DNA of 64,000 bases from VAZQ01 sp963817015. Its GTDB lineage: Bacteria; Pseudomonadota; Alphaproteobacteria; Rhizobiales; Xanthobacteraceae. Under the pieces are notes generated by a model. It was given only the letters and a program-made list of their open reading frames with translations, was not told where the DNA came from and searched no databases. This document shows positions 1-9,976 of the stretch, piece by piece (the first letter of the stretch is position 1; each line of letters opens with the position of its first letter). The DNA lies in NCBI GenBank assembly GCA_963817015.1, contig CAWFMV010000007.1, positions 1,488,001-1,552,000 of the forward strand, in the 5' to 3' direction. The translations under genes were made by a program, and so were the position numbers.

Positions 1-228
1 CTGATCATGCGCGGCGCGCTCGACGACAAGGTCGACGAGGTCTATCGCTTCTACACGGTGCCGGCCTCCAACACGGCGGTCGGGCACATCATTCTCGAGA
101 ACCGAAGCGCGCGTGCGGCCGGCAAGAACAAACGCGCCGCGCCGCGCAAGGCGAAGCGGCCAGCCGCCAAGCAAACGCGCGCGCCGCGCGTGCCAAGAGC
201 AAGCTCCAGTCCGTCACGGAGCAGGTGA
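1..228 (+). CDS. ligB: Protocatechuate 4,5-dioxygenase beta subunit (LigB), C-terminal part
   Basis: This is the last 75 codons of a gene that starts before the window. It reads LIMRGALDDKV, then FYTVPASNTAVGHIIL, matching the C-terminal block of the class III extradiol dioxygenase LigB (LIMRGAL...FYHIPASNTALG in Sphingobium, from memory). LigAB opens the ring of protocatechuate between carbons 4 and 5 using Fe(II). After the family's usual end comes a basic Ala/Lys/Arg/Pro-rich tail of about 40 residues, which I do not know from LigB. The TGA at 226-228 lies just before ligC, so the two are probably co-transcribed. The adjacent ligC supports the call. Confidence 0.75.
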   Translation: MIMRGALDDKVDEVYRFYTVPASNTAVGHIILENRSARAAGKNKRAAPRKAKRPAAKQTRAPRVPRASSSPSRSR

Positions 229-233
229 AATCG

Positions 234-1193
234 ATGAAGATCTGCGTCGCCGGCCAGGGCGCCTTCGGCCAGAAGCATCTCGACGCGCTCAAGCGCATTC
301 CGGGCGTCGAGGTCACCTCGCTCGTCGGCGGCAATCAGGACGCCACCGCCGCAGGTCGCCAAGAAATACGGCGTCCCGCATTACACCGGCGACCTCTCGC
401 GAAGGCATCAAGCGCGCCGACGCGGTGATCCTCACCACGCCGACCAAGATGCATTTCCGCCAGGGCGAGCAGGTGATGCGCGCCGGCAAGCATGTGCTGG
501 TCGAAATCCCGGTCACCGACAGCGTCGAGGACGCCGAAGCGCTGGTGAAGATCGCCAAGGAAACCGGCGTCATCGCGATGGGCGGCCACGTGCGGCGCTT
601 CAATCCGAGCCATCAGTACGTGCACAAGAAGATCGTGAAGGGCGAGCTGAAGATCCAGCAGATGGACGTGCAGACCTATTTCTTCCGGCGCAAGAACATC
701 AACGCGGCCGGCAATGCGCGCAGCTGGACCGATCATCTGCTCTGGCACCACGCCGCGCACACCATCGACCTGTTCCAGTACCAGGCCGGCGAAACCATCT
801 CCGACTGCTACGCGGTGCAGGGGCCGATCCATCCGCAGCTCAACATCGCGATGGACATGGGCATCGTGGCGCGGACGCCGTCGGGCGCGATGCTGACGCT
901 GTCGCTGTCGTTCAACAATGACGGGCCGCTCGGCTCGTTCTTCCGCTACATCTGCGACAACGGCACCTACAAGGCGTTCTACGACGACCTGAGCGACGGC
1001 AAGGACAACAAGATCGACGTGTCCAAGGTCGACGTGTCGATGGACGGCATCGAGCTCGAGGACCGCGAGTTCATCGCGGCGATCAAGGAGAAGCGCGAGC
1101 CGAACGCGAGCCTCGCCGCAGGTGCTGCCCTGCATGCACGTGCTCGGCAAGCTCGAGAAGATCATCGACCCGCAGCGCAAGGCGCACGCGTAG
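234..1193 (+). CDS. ligC: 4-carboxy-2-hydroxymuconate-6-semialdehyde dehydrogenase LigC (frame-broken)
   Basis: This is a Gfo/Idh/MocA-family NAD(P) oxidoreductase that oxidises the LigAB ring-cleavage product to 2-pyrone-4,6-dicarboxylate. The N-terminus has the Rossmann motif (CVAGQGAFGQKHLDAL). The blocks GHVRRFNPSHQYVH, QQMDVQTYFFRRKN, WTDHLLWHHAAHT and SFNNDGPLG are those of LigC. The frame is broken near 350, 405 and 1118. Removing three bases gives 318 codons, the family's normal length. I chose ATG 234 over the in-frame GTG 225; GGAG lies about 13 bases upstream. Together with ligB this marks a protocatechuate 4,5-cleavage locus. Confidence 0.88.
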
Positions 1194-1435
1194 ATCACAC
1201 GTGCCATGCTCCGTCCGTCACCCTGAGGAGCGGCGGACCCATGCGCGGCTTCGACGCATGCAGGCCTTGAAAGACTGGGCGGCCCTCGCGCTTGCCGCGG
1301 CGCGGCGACACGCGAGGCAGCTATGGGCGCGTCGCCCAGTGCGGGCTGACTGTGCGCCTTGCCCAATCGCCGCACCTTTCCTCCCGCCCCGTTCCGCGCT
1401 ACCGACAGGGCAAATTCGCCGGAGGAAGTGCCGCC

Positions 1436-2553
1436 ATGCAGCGAACCAAGCCGCCATTCCGCGCCGATCATGTCGGCTCGATCCTGCGCTCGGCCGCCGA
1501 TCAAGGACGCGCGCGCCAAGGCGCGAGAAGGGCGAGATCACGGCCGCTCGAGCTCAAGGCGGTCGAGGATCGCGAGATCGAGAAGATCATCAGGAAGCAG
1601 GAGGAGATCGGGCTGCAAGCTCGCGACCGACGGCGAATATCGCCGCTCGTGGTGGCATTTCGATTTCTTCTGGGGGCTCACCGGCTGCGAGAAGGTCACG
1701 CTGCCGACACGGCATCAAGTTCCACGGCGTGGAGACGCGGCCGGAGGGCATCAGCATCACCGGCAAGCTCGACTTTCCCGTCCGACCATCCGATGCTCGA
1801 CCATTTCCGGTTCCTCAAGGCGCACACCAAGGTGACGCCGAAGATGTGCATCCCGGCGCCGACCGGTGCTGCATTTCCGCCTGCCCAAGGACGGCATCCC
1901 GAAGTCCGTCTATCCCGACATGGACGGCTTCTTCGCCGATCTCGGCCAGACCTACGACGAAGGCCGTCAAGGCGTTCTACGACGCCGGCTGCCGCTATCT
2001 GCAGTTCGACGACACCGTGTGGTCCTATCTGTGCTCGCCGGCCGAGATGGCAGGCGCGCGCGAGCGCATGCCGATGGCGGACAACCTGCCGCAGATCTAT
2101 CAGGACGTGATCAACACGGCGCTCGACGGCGAAGCCCGCCGACATGACGATCACCACGCATGTGTGCCGCGGCAATTTCCGCTCCACCTGGGTGTCGGAA
2201 GGCGGCTACGAGCCGATCGCCGAGCGGCTCCTCGGCGCCGTGAACTTCGACGGCTATTTCCTCGAATACGACACCGACCGCGCCGGCGGCTTCGAGCCGC
2301 TGCGGTTCCTGCCGAAGGGCAACAAGATGGTCGTGCTCGGGCTCGTCACCTCGAAGAGCGGCACGCTCGAGAAGAAGGACGACGTCAAGCGCCGCATCGA
2401 GGAGGCGTCGAAATTCGCGCCGCTCGATCAGTTCTGCCTCTCGCCGCAATGCGGCTTCGCCTCGACCGAGGAGGGCAACATCCTGGCCGAGGAGGAGCAA
2501 TGGGCGAAGCTCCGGATGATCGTCGAGATCTGTCGAAGGAGGTGTGGGGCTGA
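1436..2553 (+). CDS. MetE C-domain-like methyltransferase, copy A (frame-broken)
   Basis: This is a stand-alone protein of the cobalamin-independent methionine synthase (MetE C-terminal/UROD-like barrel) family, close to Bacillus YxjG/YxjH. It begins with the typical PFRADHVGS. The zinc-site residues of MetE are present: His and Cys in THVCRGNFRS, Glu in FLEYDTDRAGGFEPLRF, and Cys in CLSPQCGFAST. The start is ATG 1436 after GGAGGA (1421-1426). About eleven frame breaks occur, roughly one per 100 bases; removing eleven bases leaves 368 codons, the same as copy C. The family moves a methyl group to or from a thiol. Whether homocysteine is the acceptor here is unknown. Confidence 0.8.
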
Positions 2554-2559
2554 CGCCTG

Positions 2560-3596
2560 ATGCTGCTCCCCACCACGCTCGTCGGCTCCTATCCGCAGCC
2601 CGACTGGCTGATCGACCGCGCAAGCCTCGCCAAGCAGATGCCGCCGCGGGTGCGCGCGCGCGATCTGTGGCGGGTCGACGCCCGAGCAGCTCGAAGCCGC
2701 GCAGGACGACGCGACGCTGCTCGCCATCCGCGACCAGGAGCGCGCCGGCCTCGACATCGTCACCGACGGCGAGCAGCGGCGCGAGAGCTATTCCAACCGC
2801 TTCGCCACCGCGCTCGACGGCGTCGATATCGACAATCCCGGCAAGACGCCGAACCGCACCGGCGGCTTCGCCATCGTGCCGCGCATCGTCGGCCCGATCC
2901 GGCGCAGGCATCCGGTCGAGGTGCGCGACGTGCAGTTCCTGCGCGCCAATACCGACCGCATGATCAAGATGACGGTGCCGGGCCCGTTCACCATGGCGCA
3001 GCAGTGCGAGGACCAGTACTACCGCGACGAGGAGGCGCTCGCGCTCGACTACGCGGCGGCGCTCAACGCCGAGATCAAGGATCTGTTCGCGGCCGGCGCC
3101 GACGTGGTGCAGCTCGACGATCCCTGGATGCAGGCGCGGCCCGAGAAGGCGCAAGCGCTATGGCCTCAAGGCGCTCGACCGCGCGCTCGATGGCGTCACG
3201 GGCACGACCGCCATGCACCTGTGCTTCGGCTATGCGCAGATGGTGAAGGACAAGCCGTCCGGCTATTCGTTCCTGCCGGAGCTCGACCGCTCGTCGGCGC
3301 AGCAGATTTCGATCGAGGCGGCGCAGCCGAAGCTCGATCTCGCGGTGCTCAAGGAGCTGCCGTCGAAGACGATCATTCTCGGCGTGATCGATCTCTCCGA
3401 CCGACGGTCGAGACGCCGCAGACCGTCGCGGCCCGCATCCGCGCGGCGCTGCCGTACGTTGCCGCCGAGCGGATCGTCGTCGCGCCCGATTGCGGCATGA
3501 AATATCTGCCGCGCGAGGTTGCCTTCGGCAAGATGAACGCGATGGTCGGAGGGCGCCGCGATCGTGCGGCACGAATTGACTACATCGCAGGAGTGA
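2560..3596 (+). CDS. MetE C-domain-like methyltransferase, copy B (frame-broken)
   Basis: This is a second, more divergent member of the cobalamin-independent methionine synthase C-domain family, about 344 codons long. It starts LLPTTLVGSYPQPDWL, a usual opening for this subgroup. It keeps His-x-Cys (AMHLCFGY), a Glu (ISIEAAQPKLDL) and a late Cys (APDCGMKYL), so the zinc site looks complete. It begins 6 bases after copy A, so the two are probably one operon. The breaks near 2684, 3155 and 3550 are extra bases. The one near 3402 is a missing base. The pairing of copies A, B and C suggests a complex or sequential methyl transfer, which is inference. Confidence 0.75.
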
Positions 3597-3605
3597 GACG
3601 ACCCC

Positions 3606-4719
3606 ATGATGCGAACCAAGCCGCCATTTCGCGCCGACCATGTCGGCAGCCTGTTGCGTTCGGCGGCGCTCAAGGAGGCGCGCGCGCAAGCGCGAGACGG
3701 GCGAGATCACCGCCGACGCAGCTCAAGGCGATCGAGGATCGCGAGATCGAGGCGCTGATCAAGAAGCAGGAAGCGGTCGGGCCTCAAGTCGATCACCGAC
3801 GGCGAATATCGCCGCGCCTCCTGGCAGACCGACTTCCTGGTCGCGCTCGACGGCGTCGAATCCTATGTCGGCGAGCGCAAGTTCAAGTTCCAGGGCCCGC
3901 AGCCGCGGCCGATCCTGCTGCGCATCAACAAGAAGCTCGGCGGCTACGTGCCGCATCCGATGATCGAGCATTTCAAGTTCGTGCAGTCGCACACCAAGGC
4001 AGACGCCGAAGATGACGATCCCGTCGCCATCGACGCTGCATTTCCGCTACGGCCGCGAGGCGGTGCCGGAGGCGATCTATCCGTCGATGGACGATTTCTA
4101 CCGCGATCTCGGCACGACCTACCGCAAGGCGGTGCGCGCCTTCGCCGACGCCGGCTGCCGCTATCTGCAGCTCGACGAGGTCAACCTCACCTATCTGTGC
4201 GATCCCGAGCTGCGCAAGCAGGTCACCGACGCGCGGCGACGATCCCGACAAGCTGCCGACGATCTATGCCGACATGATCAATGCGGCGATGTCCGACATT
4301 CCCGCCGACATGACCATCACGATGCATCTGTGCCGCGGCAATTTCCGCTCGACCTTCGTGGCGCTCGGGCGGCTACGAGCCGGTCGCGGAGATCCTGTTC
4401 AACACGATCAAGGTGCACGGCTATTTCATGGAATACGACACCGAGCGCGCCGGCGGCTTCGAGCCGCTGCGCTTCGTGCCGAAGGGCAAGACCGTGGTGC
4501 TCGGCCTCGTCACCACCAAGACCGGGCAGCTCGAAAGCCGCGACGAGCTCAAGCGCCGCATCGAGGAGGCGGCGAAATTCGTCGACATCGATCAGCTCTG
4601 CCTCTCGCCGCAATGCGGCTTCGCCTCGACCGAGGAGGGCAATATGCTCGCCGAGGAGGAGCAGTGGGCGAAGCTGCGGATGATCGTGGAGCTGGCGGAG
4701 GAGGTTTGGGGGCGAGTGA
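3606..4719 (+). CDS. MetE C-domain-like methyltransferase, copy C (frame-broken)
   Basis: This is a close paralogue of copy A: it has the same PFRADHVGS opening, the same MHLCRGNFRS, MEYDTERAGGFEPLRF and CLSPQCGFAST blocks, and 368 codons after removal of seven extra bases. Copies A and C are most alike in their C-terminal thirds, so they look like a tandem duplication with copy B between them. The probable true stop is TGA 4717-4719; as printed, the frame runs on to 4808 because of an extra G in a run of five near 4710. The start could be either Met of the MM pair (3606 or 3609). Substrate and acceptor are not shown by the sequence. Confidence 0.78.
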
Positions 4720-4731
4720 GCTCTCGTCGTC

Positions 4732-4755
4732 ATTGCCGGGACGTGACCCGGCAAT
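4732..4755. repeat. Short palindrome of the Bradyrhizobium intergenic type
   Basis: ATTGCCGGG and CCCGGCAAT form a perfect 9-bp inverted repeat around a 6-base loop, just after the stop of the third MetE-like gene. Palindromes of this sort (TGCCGGGTCAAGCCCGGCA) are common between genes in Bradyrhizobium relatives. It could act as a weak transcription stop, but no T-run follows. Confidence 0.5.
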
Positions 4756-4823
4756 CCATGTTTCGGACGCGATGGCTCGCCAGGGTCAACGCTACGGGGG
4801 TGACATGAGCGCAAGGGAACTGA

Positions 4824-5743
4824 ATGCCAGGCATCGTTTCCGGCAAGGTCGCCATCGTCACCGGCGGCGGGCGCGGCATCGGGCGCGCGCATCGCGCTCG
4901 CGCTGGCGCAGGAGGGCGCGCGCGTCGTCGTCTGCGACATCGGCGCGAGCCTGCAGGGCGCCGGCACCGACGCCGGGCCCGGCGCAGGCAGGTGGTCGAC
5001 GAGATCAAGCAGGCGGGCGGCGAGGCGATCGCCTCGACGCTCTCGATCACCGAGCCGAAGAACGCCGACGAGATCGTGAAGGCCGCGCTCGAGGCCTTCG
5101 GCCGCGTCGACATCCTGGTGAACAATGCCGGCATCCTGCGCGACGTGATCTTCCACAAGATGAGCTGGTCGGACTGGTCGGACGTGCTCGACGTCCATCT
5201 CAACGGCTCGTTCAACATGAGCCGCGCCTGCGCCGACGCATTTCCGCGAGCAGAATTCCGGCGCCTTCGTGCACATGACCTCGACCTCGGCGCTGGTCGG
5301 CAATTTCGGCCAGGCCAATTACATGGCGGCGAAGCTCGGCATCATCGGGCTGTCGCGCGCGATCGCGCTCGACATGCAGCGCTTCAAGGTGCGCTCGAAC
5401 TGCATCGCGCCGTTCGCCTGGACCCGCATGATCGATTCGATCCCGGCGCAGACCGAGGAGGAGAAGCGCCGCGTCGAGCGCTTCCAGCAGATGACGCCGG
5501 AGAAGATCGCGCCGCTCGTGGTCTATCTCGCCTCCGATCGCGCCGAGGGCATCACCGGCCAGATCTTCGGCGTGCGCAACAACGAGGTGTTCCTGTTCAA
5601 CCAGCCGCGCCCGATCCGCACGATCCATCGCTCCGACGGCTGGACGCCGCGAGAAGCTCGACGAGCAGCTCAAGGGCGCGTTCGGCGCCTCGCTCACGCC
5701 GCTCGAGCGCTCCGGCGATGTGTTCTCCTGGGATCCGGTGTGA
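4824..5743 (+). CDS. Short-chain dehydrogenase, (3R)-hydroxyacyl-CoA dehydrogenase-like (frame-broken)
   Basis: This is a classical SDR with the NAD(P) motif TGGGRGIGRA, NNAG (ILVNNAGILRDV) and the catalytic Ser/Tyr-x-x-x-Lys in MTSTSALVGNFGQANYMAAK. It is about 304 codons, longer than a minimal 250-residue SDR, with an extended C-terminus. It most resembles the dehydrogenase part of multifunctional beta-oxidation enzymes (HSD17B4 type). The frame breaks lie near 4885, 4990, 5240 and 5650. A MaoC-type hydratase and an acyl-CoA dehydrogenase follow on the same strand, so it probably oxidises a 3-hydroxyacyl-CoA in a short beta-oxidation route. The substrate is not known. Confidence 0.75.
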
Positions 5744-5791
5744 GCTGCTGCGCCGCATCCGCGTGACGACTCGCGAAGGTTGCGCGGCATC

Positions 5792-6673
5792 ATGACCATC
5801 GTCTACGACAAACTGCTCGCGCTGAAGATCCCCGAGGTCGAGCACACCTACGGCCGAGAAGGACTGCATGCTCTATGCGCTCGGCGTCGGGCTCGGCCAC
5901 GATCCGCTGAACGCGGACGAGCTGCCTTCGTCTACGAGAAGAACCTCAAGGTGCTGCCGACCATGGCGGTGGTGCTCGGCTATCCCGGCTTCTGGGCGCA
6001 GCGATCTCGACACCGGCATCGACTGGGTCAAGCTGGTGGCCGGCGAGCATGCGGCTGAGCTGCACCGGCCGCTCGCGCCGCGCGGCACCGTCGTCGGCCG
6101 CACCCGCGTCACCGAGATCGTCGACAAGGGCGCCGGGCAAGGGCGCGCTCGTCTATTCCGAGCGCATCATCGACGACAAGGCGACCGGCGAGCGCATCGC
6201 GACCATCGACGCAGACCACGTTCTGCCGCGGCGACGGCGGCTTCGGCGGCCCGCCGCGCGAGCAGCCGCCGGTGCATCCGATTCCCGAGCGCGCGCCCGA
6301 TCTCGTCTGCGATCTGCCGACGCGGCCGGAGATGGCGCTGATCTATCGGCTGAGCGCCGATCCCAACCCGCTGCACGCCGATCCCGCGGTCGCGAAGGCG
6401 GCGGGCTTCCCGCGCCCGATCCTGCATGGGCTCGCGACCTTCGGCGTCGCCGGCCACGCGCATTCTCAAGAGCCTGTGCGGCTACGATCCGGCGCGGCTT
6501 ACGGCGATCGCCGGGCGCTTCTCGGCGCCGGTGTTCCCGGGCGAGACCATCCGCACCGAGATGTGGCGCGACGGCACGGTGGTGAGCTTCCGCGCCCGCG
6601 TGGTCGAGCGCGACGTGGTCGCGATCAACAACGGCCGGGCGGAAATCGTTGCTATGATGCCATCGCGTCATGA
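5792..6673 (+). CDS. MaoC-type enoyl-CoA hydratase 2 (double hot-dog; frame-broken)
   Basis: The protein has two hot-dog halves. The N-terminal half contains YALGVGLG and LPTMAVVLGYPGFW, as in the MaoC_N region of eukaryotic-type hydratase 2. The C-terminal half carries the hydratase 2 motif in YRLSADPNPLHADPAVAKAAGF and RPILHGLATFGVAGHA, with the catalytic Asp and His. It would add water to a trans-2-enoyl-CoA, giving the (3R)-hydroxyacyl-CoA that the preceding SDR can oxidise. At least five frame breaks occur. The stop is uncertain: TGA 6671-6673 is in one frame, while another reads on into the next gene. ATG 5792 is taken as the start, although an in-frame TTG lies at 5780. Confidence 0.75.
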
Positions 6674-6685
6674 CGGCACCGACGG

Positions 6686-7850
6686 ATGGCAACAGCCGAC
6701 GACGACCTCGCGCAGATCCGCGCCTCGGTGCGCGCGCTGTGCGCCAGATTTCCCGGGCGAATACTGGCGCAAGCTCGATCGCGAGCGCGGCTATCCGACC
6801 GAGTTCGTCGCGGCGCTGACCGAGGCCGGCTTTCTCGCCGCGCTGATCCCGGAGCAATACGGCGGCAGCGGGCTGACGCTGCTCGAGGCCGCCGCCATCA
6901 TGGAGGAGATCCACGCCTCCGGCTGCAACGGCGCCGCCTGCCACGCGCAGATGTACACGATGGGCACGCTGCTGCGGCACGGCAGCGACGCGCAGAAGCA
7001 GCGCTGGCTGCCCGCGATCGCGAGCGGCGAATTGCGGCTGCAGGCCTTCGGCGTCACCGAGCCGACCTCGGGCACCGATACGCTCGCGCTGCGCACGACC
7101 GCGGTGCGCGACGGCGATCACTACGTCATCAACGGCCAGAAGATCTGGACCTCGCGCGCGGAGCATTCCGATCTGCATGCTGCTGCTCGCGCGCACCACG
7201 CCGCGCGAGCAGGCGAAGACGCGCACCGGCGGGCTCTCGGTCTTTCTGGTCGACATGCGGCTCGCCCAGGGCGCCAGCATCCGGATCAACCCGATCCGCA
7301 CCATGATGAACCACGCCACCACGGAGATCTTCTTCGACGACCTGCGCGTGCCGGCGGAGAATCTGATCGGCGAGGAAGGGCGAGGGCTTCCGCTACATCC
7401 TCTCCGGCATGAATGCCGAGCGCATCCTGATCGCGGCCGAATGCATCGGCGACGCCAAGTGGTTCATCGCCAAGGCGACCGCCTATGCCAAGGAGCGCGA
7501 GGTGTTCGGCCGGCCGATCGGGCAGAACCAGGGCGTGCAGTTTCCGATCGCGCGCGCCTATGCGCAGATGCGCGCGGCCGAGCTGATGGTGCGCGAGGCG
7601 GCCGTGCGCTATCAGGCCGGGCAGCGACTGCGGCGCCGAGGCCAACATGGCGAAGCTGCTCGCCGCCGATGCCTCCTGGGCGGCGGCCGAGATGTGCGTG
7701 CAGACCCACGGCGGCTTCGGCTTTGCCGAGGAATTCGACATCGAGCGCAAGTTCCGCGAGACGCGGCTCTATCAGGTGGCGCCGATCTCGACCAACCTGA
7801 TCCTGTCTTATCTCGCCGAGCACGTGCTCGGGCTGCCGCGTTCGTATTAG
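6686..7850 (+). CDS. Acyl-CoA dehydrogenase (frame-broken)
   Basis: This flavoprotein introduces the 2,3 double bond into an acyl-CoA and passes electrons to ETF. After removing four extra bases (near 6750, 7178, 7385 and 7630) it is 386 codons, the normal size. Visible family blocks are LIPEQYGGSGL, the FAD-binding QAFGVTEPTSGTDT, YVINGQKIWTSRAEHSD, and near the C-terminus QTHGGFGFAEEFDIERKFRETRLYQVAPIS. It follows the MaoC gene by a few bases and completes a dehydrogenase-hydratase-dehydrogenase module. The natural substrate may be the CoA ester of an aromatic side chain, given ligBC upstream, but that is inference from position only. Confidence 0.85.
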
Positions 7851-7857
7851 ATCACCC

Positions 7858-8818
7858 ATGACCGATCCCGCTGCAAAACCTGCCGTTCTCCTTGCCGATA
7901 TTGGCGGCACCAACAGCCGCTTCGCGCTTGCTGGCGCCGACGGGCGGCCGGCGCACACGCTGATCATCGAGAACGACTCAGTCGCCGAATCTCGAAGGCG
8001 GCGATCGCGCGTTATCTCGCCGAGACCGGTGCGCGCCCGGGCGCGGCGGTGCTCGCGGTCGCAGGCGCCGCTCGAAGGCGAAGAGGTCGCGCTGACCAAT
8101 CGGGCTTGGCGGTTCCGGCCGGGCGAGCTGGCGCGGCGTTTCGGTTTTGCCAAGCTCCGGCTGGTGAACGATTTCGAGGCGATCGCCTGGGCGCTGACGC
8201 GCCTCACGGCGGCCGATGCGCATCCGCTCGGTCCGCCGCTGCCGGCGCGTCCCGGCGTGCGGGCTGTGCTTGGTCCCGGCACGGGGCTCGGCGTCGCGGC
8301 GCTGGTGCCGGTCGATGGCCGCTGGCATGTGCTGGCGAGCGAGGGCGGCCATGCCTCGTTCGGTCCGCAGACGCTGGACGAGCTCGAGATATTCGCGGCG
8401 CTCCTGCACGAGCATGGCAGCATCAGCGCCGAGACGATTCTCTCCGGACCCGGCCTGCCGCGGCTGCTGCGTGCTGTTGACCCGCGATCGCAGGTTTTGA
8501 CGCCCGAAGCCGTGGTCGCGGCTGCACTTGCCGGAGACGCGGCAGCACTCGTGACCGTGCAGCTGTTCGTGCAGCTGCTGGGCCGCTTCGCCGGCGGGCT
8601 GGCGCTGACCTTCAAGGCCGTCGGCGGCGTCTACATCGCGGGCGGCGTCGCCTCGCGGCTCGGAAAGCTGCTTGACGCGCGAGGCGTTCCGCGCGGCCTT
8701 CGACGCGCATCCGCCCTATCAGTCGCTGCTGGCCTCGATCCCGATATGGATGATGACCCGCAGCGAGCCGGGGCTGCTCGGCTGCGCGGTGCTGGCGGAC
8801 GAGCTCGTTAAGGACTGA
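7858..8818 (+). CDS. glk: Glucokinase (frame-broken)
   Basis: This is an ATP-dependent glucokinase of the ROK-unrelated Glk family, phosphorylating glucose to glucose 6-phosphate in the cytoplasm. It starts with the phosphate-1 motif LLADIGGTNSRFAL. It has the glucose-binding LVNDFEAIAWAL, GPGTGLGVAALVP and the EGGH block (ASEGGHASFGP), then GGVYIAGGVASR. It is about 319 residues. Breaks near 7985, 8060 and 8690 interrupt the frame. It starts 7 bases after the acyl-CoA dehydrogenase stop, so it may be read from the same transcript. It is not clearly part of that pathway. Confidence 0.88.
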
Positions 8819-8852
8819 CCCGCCAGTATGACGGTGTGCTTGGACGCGGCGC

Positions 8853-9876
8853 TTATCGCGTCGCTGCCGCCGGCCCGAGCGTCTCCATGAAGGCGACGAG
8901 GTCGCGCCGCTCCTGATCATTCAGGCTGATCGGCTGCAGCAGCGGCGAGCGGCTGGGGCGGTCGATCCCACCCTTCTCGTAGTGGCGCACCACGTCCTCG
9001 AGCGTGGCGGCGCTGCCGTTGTTCATGTAGGGCGGCCGCTGCGCGACTGAGCGAAGCGTCGGCGTCTTGAACGCGAACTGCATCTGCGGATCGTCTTTGA
9101 GTGTCACGCCGCGTCCGCGATCGGTGGTCGTGGTCCCGATGTCGTGAAACTTGTCGTCCGTGAAGCGCCAGCCGCCGTGGCACGCGAAGCACAACCCCTT
9201 GCCGTTGAAGAGCTCGAATCCACGCTTGGCCGACGCCGAGATCGCAGCCTCGTCGCCCGCGACCCAGCGGTCGAACGGCGCCTGCTCGGGCTCGATCGTG
9301 CGCTCGAACGCCGCGACCGCCTGCACGATCGTGTCGATGTTGATCGGCGCGCCGGGCAGCGCGGCGTTGAACTTGGCCACGTAGGTTGGATTTGAGCGGA
9401 AGCGCTGCTCGATCACCTCGACTGCGACCGGCGTCGGCGTCTCGCGCATCGACATCGAGCCGGTTGCGACCGAGCTCTTGGCTTGCGCCTCAAGCGTCGG
9501 ATTGCGTCCGTCCCAGCCGTTGATCGGTGAGGCCGCATGGCCGATGCCGATCAGCGTCTGCGGCTTGCGCGACGTCAGCTTGCCGGAATCGTTAGTGCTG
9601 CGCGCGTCGAGCACCGACCATGCCACCTGCGGCAGATGGCAGGTGAGGCATGCAGTCTTGCCCGAGGCTGACAGCTGCGGGTCGGTGAACAGCTCGCGCC
9701 CAAGCTCCACCAGCGCCTTGTTCTCGATCGGCCGGGCCGGAGCGCGGCGGTACTGGTCCTTCAATGCCTGGAGCGATGGTCGGAGGGGTCTGCGCACGGG
9801 CCACGTCAACTCCGCCAAGGGCGCCAACAACGATCAGAGCCGCCAGGACGCAGTAGCCATGAGTCAATCGCATCAT
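8853..9876 (-). CDS. Dihaem cytochrome c peroxidase/MauG family protein
   Basis: This is a periplasmic protein with two c-type haem sites, CLTCH and CFACH, in the arrangement of bacterial cytochrome c peroxidases and MauG. Other family blocks are ALVELGRELFTDPQLSASG, PTLEAQAKSSV and TPTLRSVAQRPPYMNNGS. A Sec signal peptide (VLAALIVVGALGGVDVARA) lies at 9876 downstream, in a frame joined to the main body by one extra base near 9785. The start is ATG 9876 after GAGGAGG. It would reduce hydrogen peroxide with electrons from a small cytochrome or oxidise a protein partner. No partner gene is adjacent. It is convergent with glk. Confidence 0.85.
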
Positions 9877-9976
9877 TGCCTCCTCAAAAGAATAGCGCCG
9901 GCAAACCCGGCCTCTGGGACGGCGCCATACCACAAAGGCGCGCTCTGGTCCTCCCCCAAACGGGATCAGGAGATGC

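Noticed and set aside
1194..1435. A gene or regulatory RNA between ligC and the first MetE-like gene
   Set aside because: No open frame with a ribosome-binding site and no riboswitch-like pattern was found. It has a fragment of the CCTGAGGAGC repeat and the leader of the next gene only. An S-box was looked for because YxjG-type genes can have one, and none was seen.
335..1519. A 394-codon minus-strand frame over ligC
   Set aside because: It is the antisense shadow of a GC-rich gene: no ribosome-binding site, no recognisable blocks, and the plus strand is clearly LigC.
1436..4719. The three MetE-like genes as pieces of one broken full-length metE
   Set aside because: Each has its own start, zinc site and full C-domain length of about 344-368 codons, and no MetE N-terminal domain is present.
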